Below are positions 63,498-64,000 of a stretch of 64,000 bases of DNA, one piece after another; within the stretch, counting starts at the first letter, position 1; each line of letters starts with the position of its first letter. This stretch comes from Pseudomonas sp. GD04019. GTDB taxonomy: Bacteria > Pseudomonadota > Gammaproteobacteria > Pseudomonadales > Pseudomonadaceae. Below the pieces are notes generated by a model that was not told the DNA's origin, searched no databases, and was given only the letters and a program-made list of their open reading frames with translations. The stretch spans positions 124,001 through 188,000 of the forward strand of contig NZ_JAOEEA010000008.1 in NCBI RefSeq assembly GCF_029837695.1, given 5' to 3'. The position numbers and the translations under genes are program-made.

Positions 63498-63806
63498 TCA
63501 GCGAGCCGTGGCGCCTTGCAGGCGACCCAGCTGCTTTTCCTTGTGCTTGATCAGTTGTCGGTCGAGTTTGTCGGTCAGCAGGTCGATGGCCGCATACATG
63601 TCTTCGTGTTCGGCGTTGGCGACGATCTCGCCGCCGGCAATGTGCAGGGTCGCTTCGATCTTCTGCTTCAGCTTCTCGACCTCCATGATGACCTGCACAT
63701 TGGTGATCTTGTCGAAATGGCGTTCCAGCCGGCTCAACTTCTCGCCGACATAGTCACGCAGAGCGTCGGTCACATCCAGTTGATGTCCACTGATGTTGAC
63801 TTGCAT
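63498..63806 (-). CDS. hpf: Ribosome hibernation-promoting factor
   Basis: A 102-residue short HPF (YhbH/RaiA family) that binds the 30S decoding region and helps form 100S dimers in stationary phase. It opens MQVNISGHQLDVTDALRDYVGEKLSRLERHFDKI and has the AGGEIVANAEHEDMYAAIDLLTDKLDRQLIKHKEK helix. AAGGAG precedes the ATG. The 157-bp gap upstream to rpoN may carry its own promoter. Confidence 0.95.
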   Translation of the reverse strand: MQVNISGHQLDVTDALRDYVGEKLSRLERHFDKITNVQVIMEVEKLKQKIEATLHIAGGEIVANAEHEDMYAAIDLLTDKLDRQLIKHKEKQLGRLQGATAR

Positions 63807-63963
63807 ACCGCTTCTCCTTGTTGCCTGGTGTAAGAGACAGACTAGCTTGCCTGCCGCCGTAACACGTTGGCTGAAAGGGCTGGTGCACTGCGGGCCATGG
63901 TTCCCCCATGCAGGGTATCTGGCGCTCGGTACGGTGGTGCAGAAGCCTTCCGCTCAGGGCCGC

Positions 63964-64000
63964 TTACATCAGTCGCTTGCGTTCGCTGGATGGCGCTATG
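63964..64000 (-). CDS. rpoN: RNA polymerase sigma-54 factor (3' end only)
   Basis: The last 11 codons and the TAA stop of a gene that runs off the window. The readable end IAPSSERKRLM is the C-terminal tail of sigma-54 following its RpoN box. The order rpoN-hpf-ptsN-rapZ-ptsO confirms it. Nothing else of the gene is in view. Confidence 0.85.
   Translation of the reverse strand, partial: IAPSSERKRLM

Overview
The window is a contiguous piece of a GC-rich gammaproteobacterial chromosome, almost certainly Pseudomonas. It carries rpoN-hpf-ptsN-rapZ-ptsO, a Fur-box fagA-fumC-orfX-sodA operon, pmbA/yjgA/tldD, rng-maf-mreDCB, gatCAB, roxSR, the dpp dipeptide operon and speC. From memory this order largely matches the P. 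aeruginosa region from rpoN to speC, in inverted orientation. No prophage, integrase, CRISPR array or tRNA gene was seen. The region reads as core chromosome with small accessory changes.

Layout. Positions 1-12.6 kb hold mostly single genes: a zinc alcohol dehydrogenase, rluE, a DUF2788 membrane protein, an Lrp/AsnC regulator, an SGNH hydrolase, a MAPEG protein, a cation diffusion facilitator, a small lipoprotein, hrpB, two divergent periplasmic binding proteins, a VOC protein, a YciC-like membrane protein, and a NYN/DEDDh nuclease pair. From 12.6 to 20.3 kb come prfC, speC with a long structured leader, pxpABC (5-oxoproline use), a secreted 12-residue-repeat protein and an orphan LivJ-like binding protein. 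From 20.3 to 27.8 kb is a dpp ABC operon on the minus strand with two consecutive dppA-type genes. From 28 to 40.3 kb come a SIMPL protein, the redox two-component pair roxSR, an AEC transporter, and pbpC beside a very large alpha-2-macroglobulin.

From 40.4 kb on the content is housekeeping: a carboxymuconolactone-decarboxylase-like protein, an RlpA-like lipoprotein, gatB/gatA/gatC (Glu-tRNA amidation), then divergently mreB-mreC-mreD-maf-rng-yhdP-nitrilase-tldD (cell shape, RNA processing, envelope). Next are darP/yjgA, pmbA, the Fur-boxed fagA-fumC-orfX-sodA unit with a ZIP transporter, and finally ptsO-rapZ-ptsN-hpf with the last codons of rpoN at the right edge.

The most notable non-standard items are: (i) the nine-unit repeat protein at 18.5 kb; (ii) a REP-flanked partial duplication of the pbpC 3' end that has decayed; (iii) a terminator with no gene in front of it near 2.97 kb, implying an unannotated RNA; (iv) a 14-bp perfect inverted repeat in the speC leader; (v) a 141-bp MITE-like element abutting the ZIP gene stop; (vi) a membrane-anchored alpha-2-macroglobulin that keeps a CTEQ thioester motif. 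At least six different intergenic palindrome families are scattered between genes.
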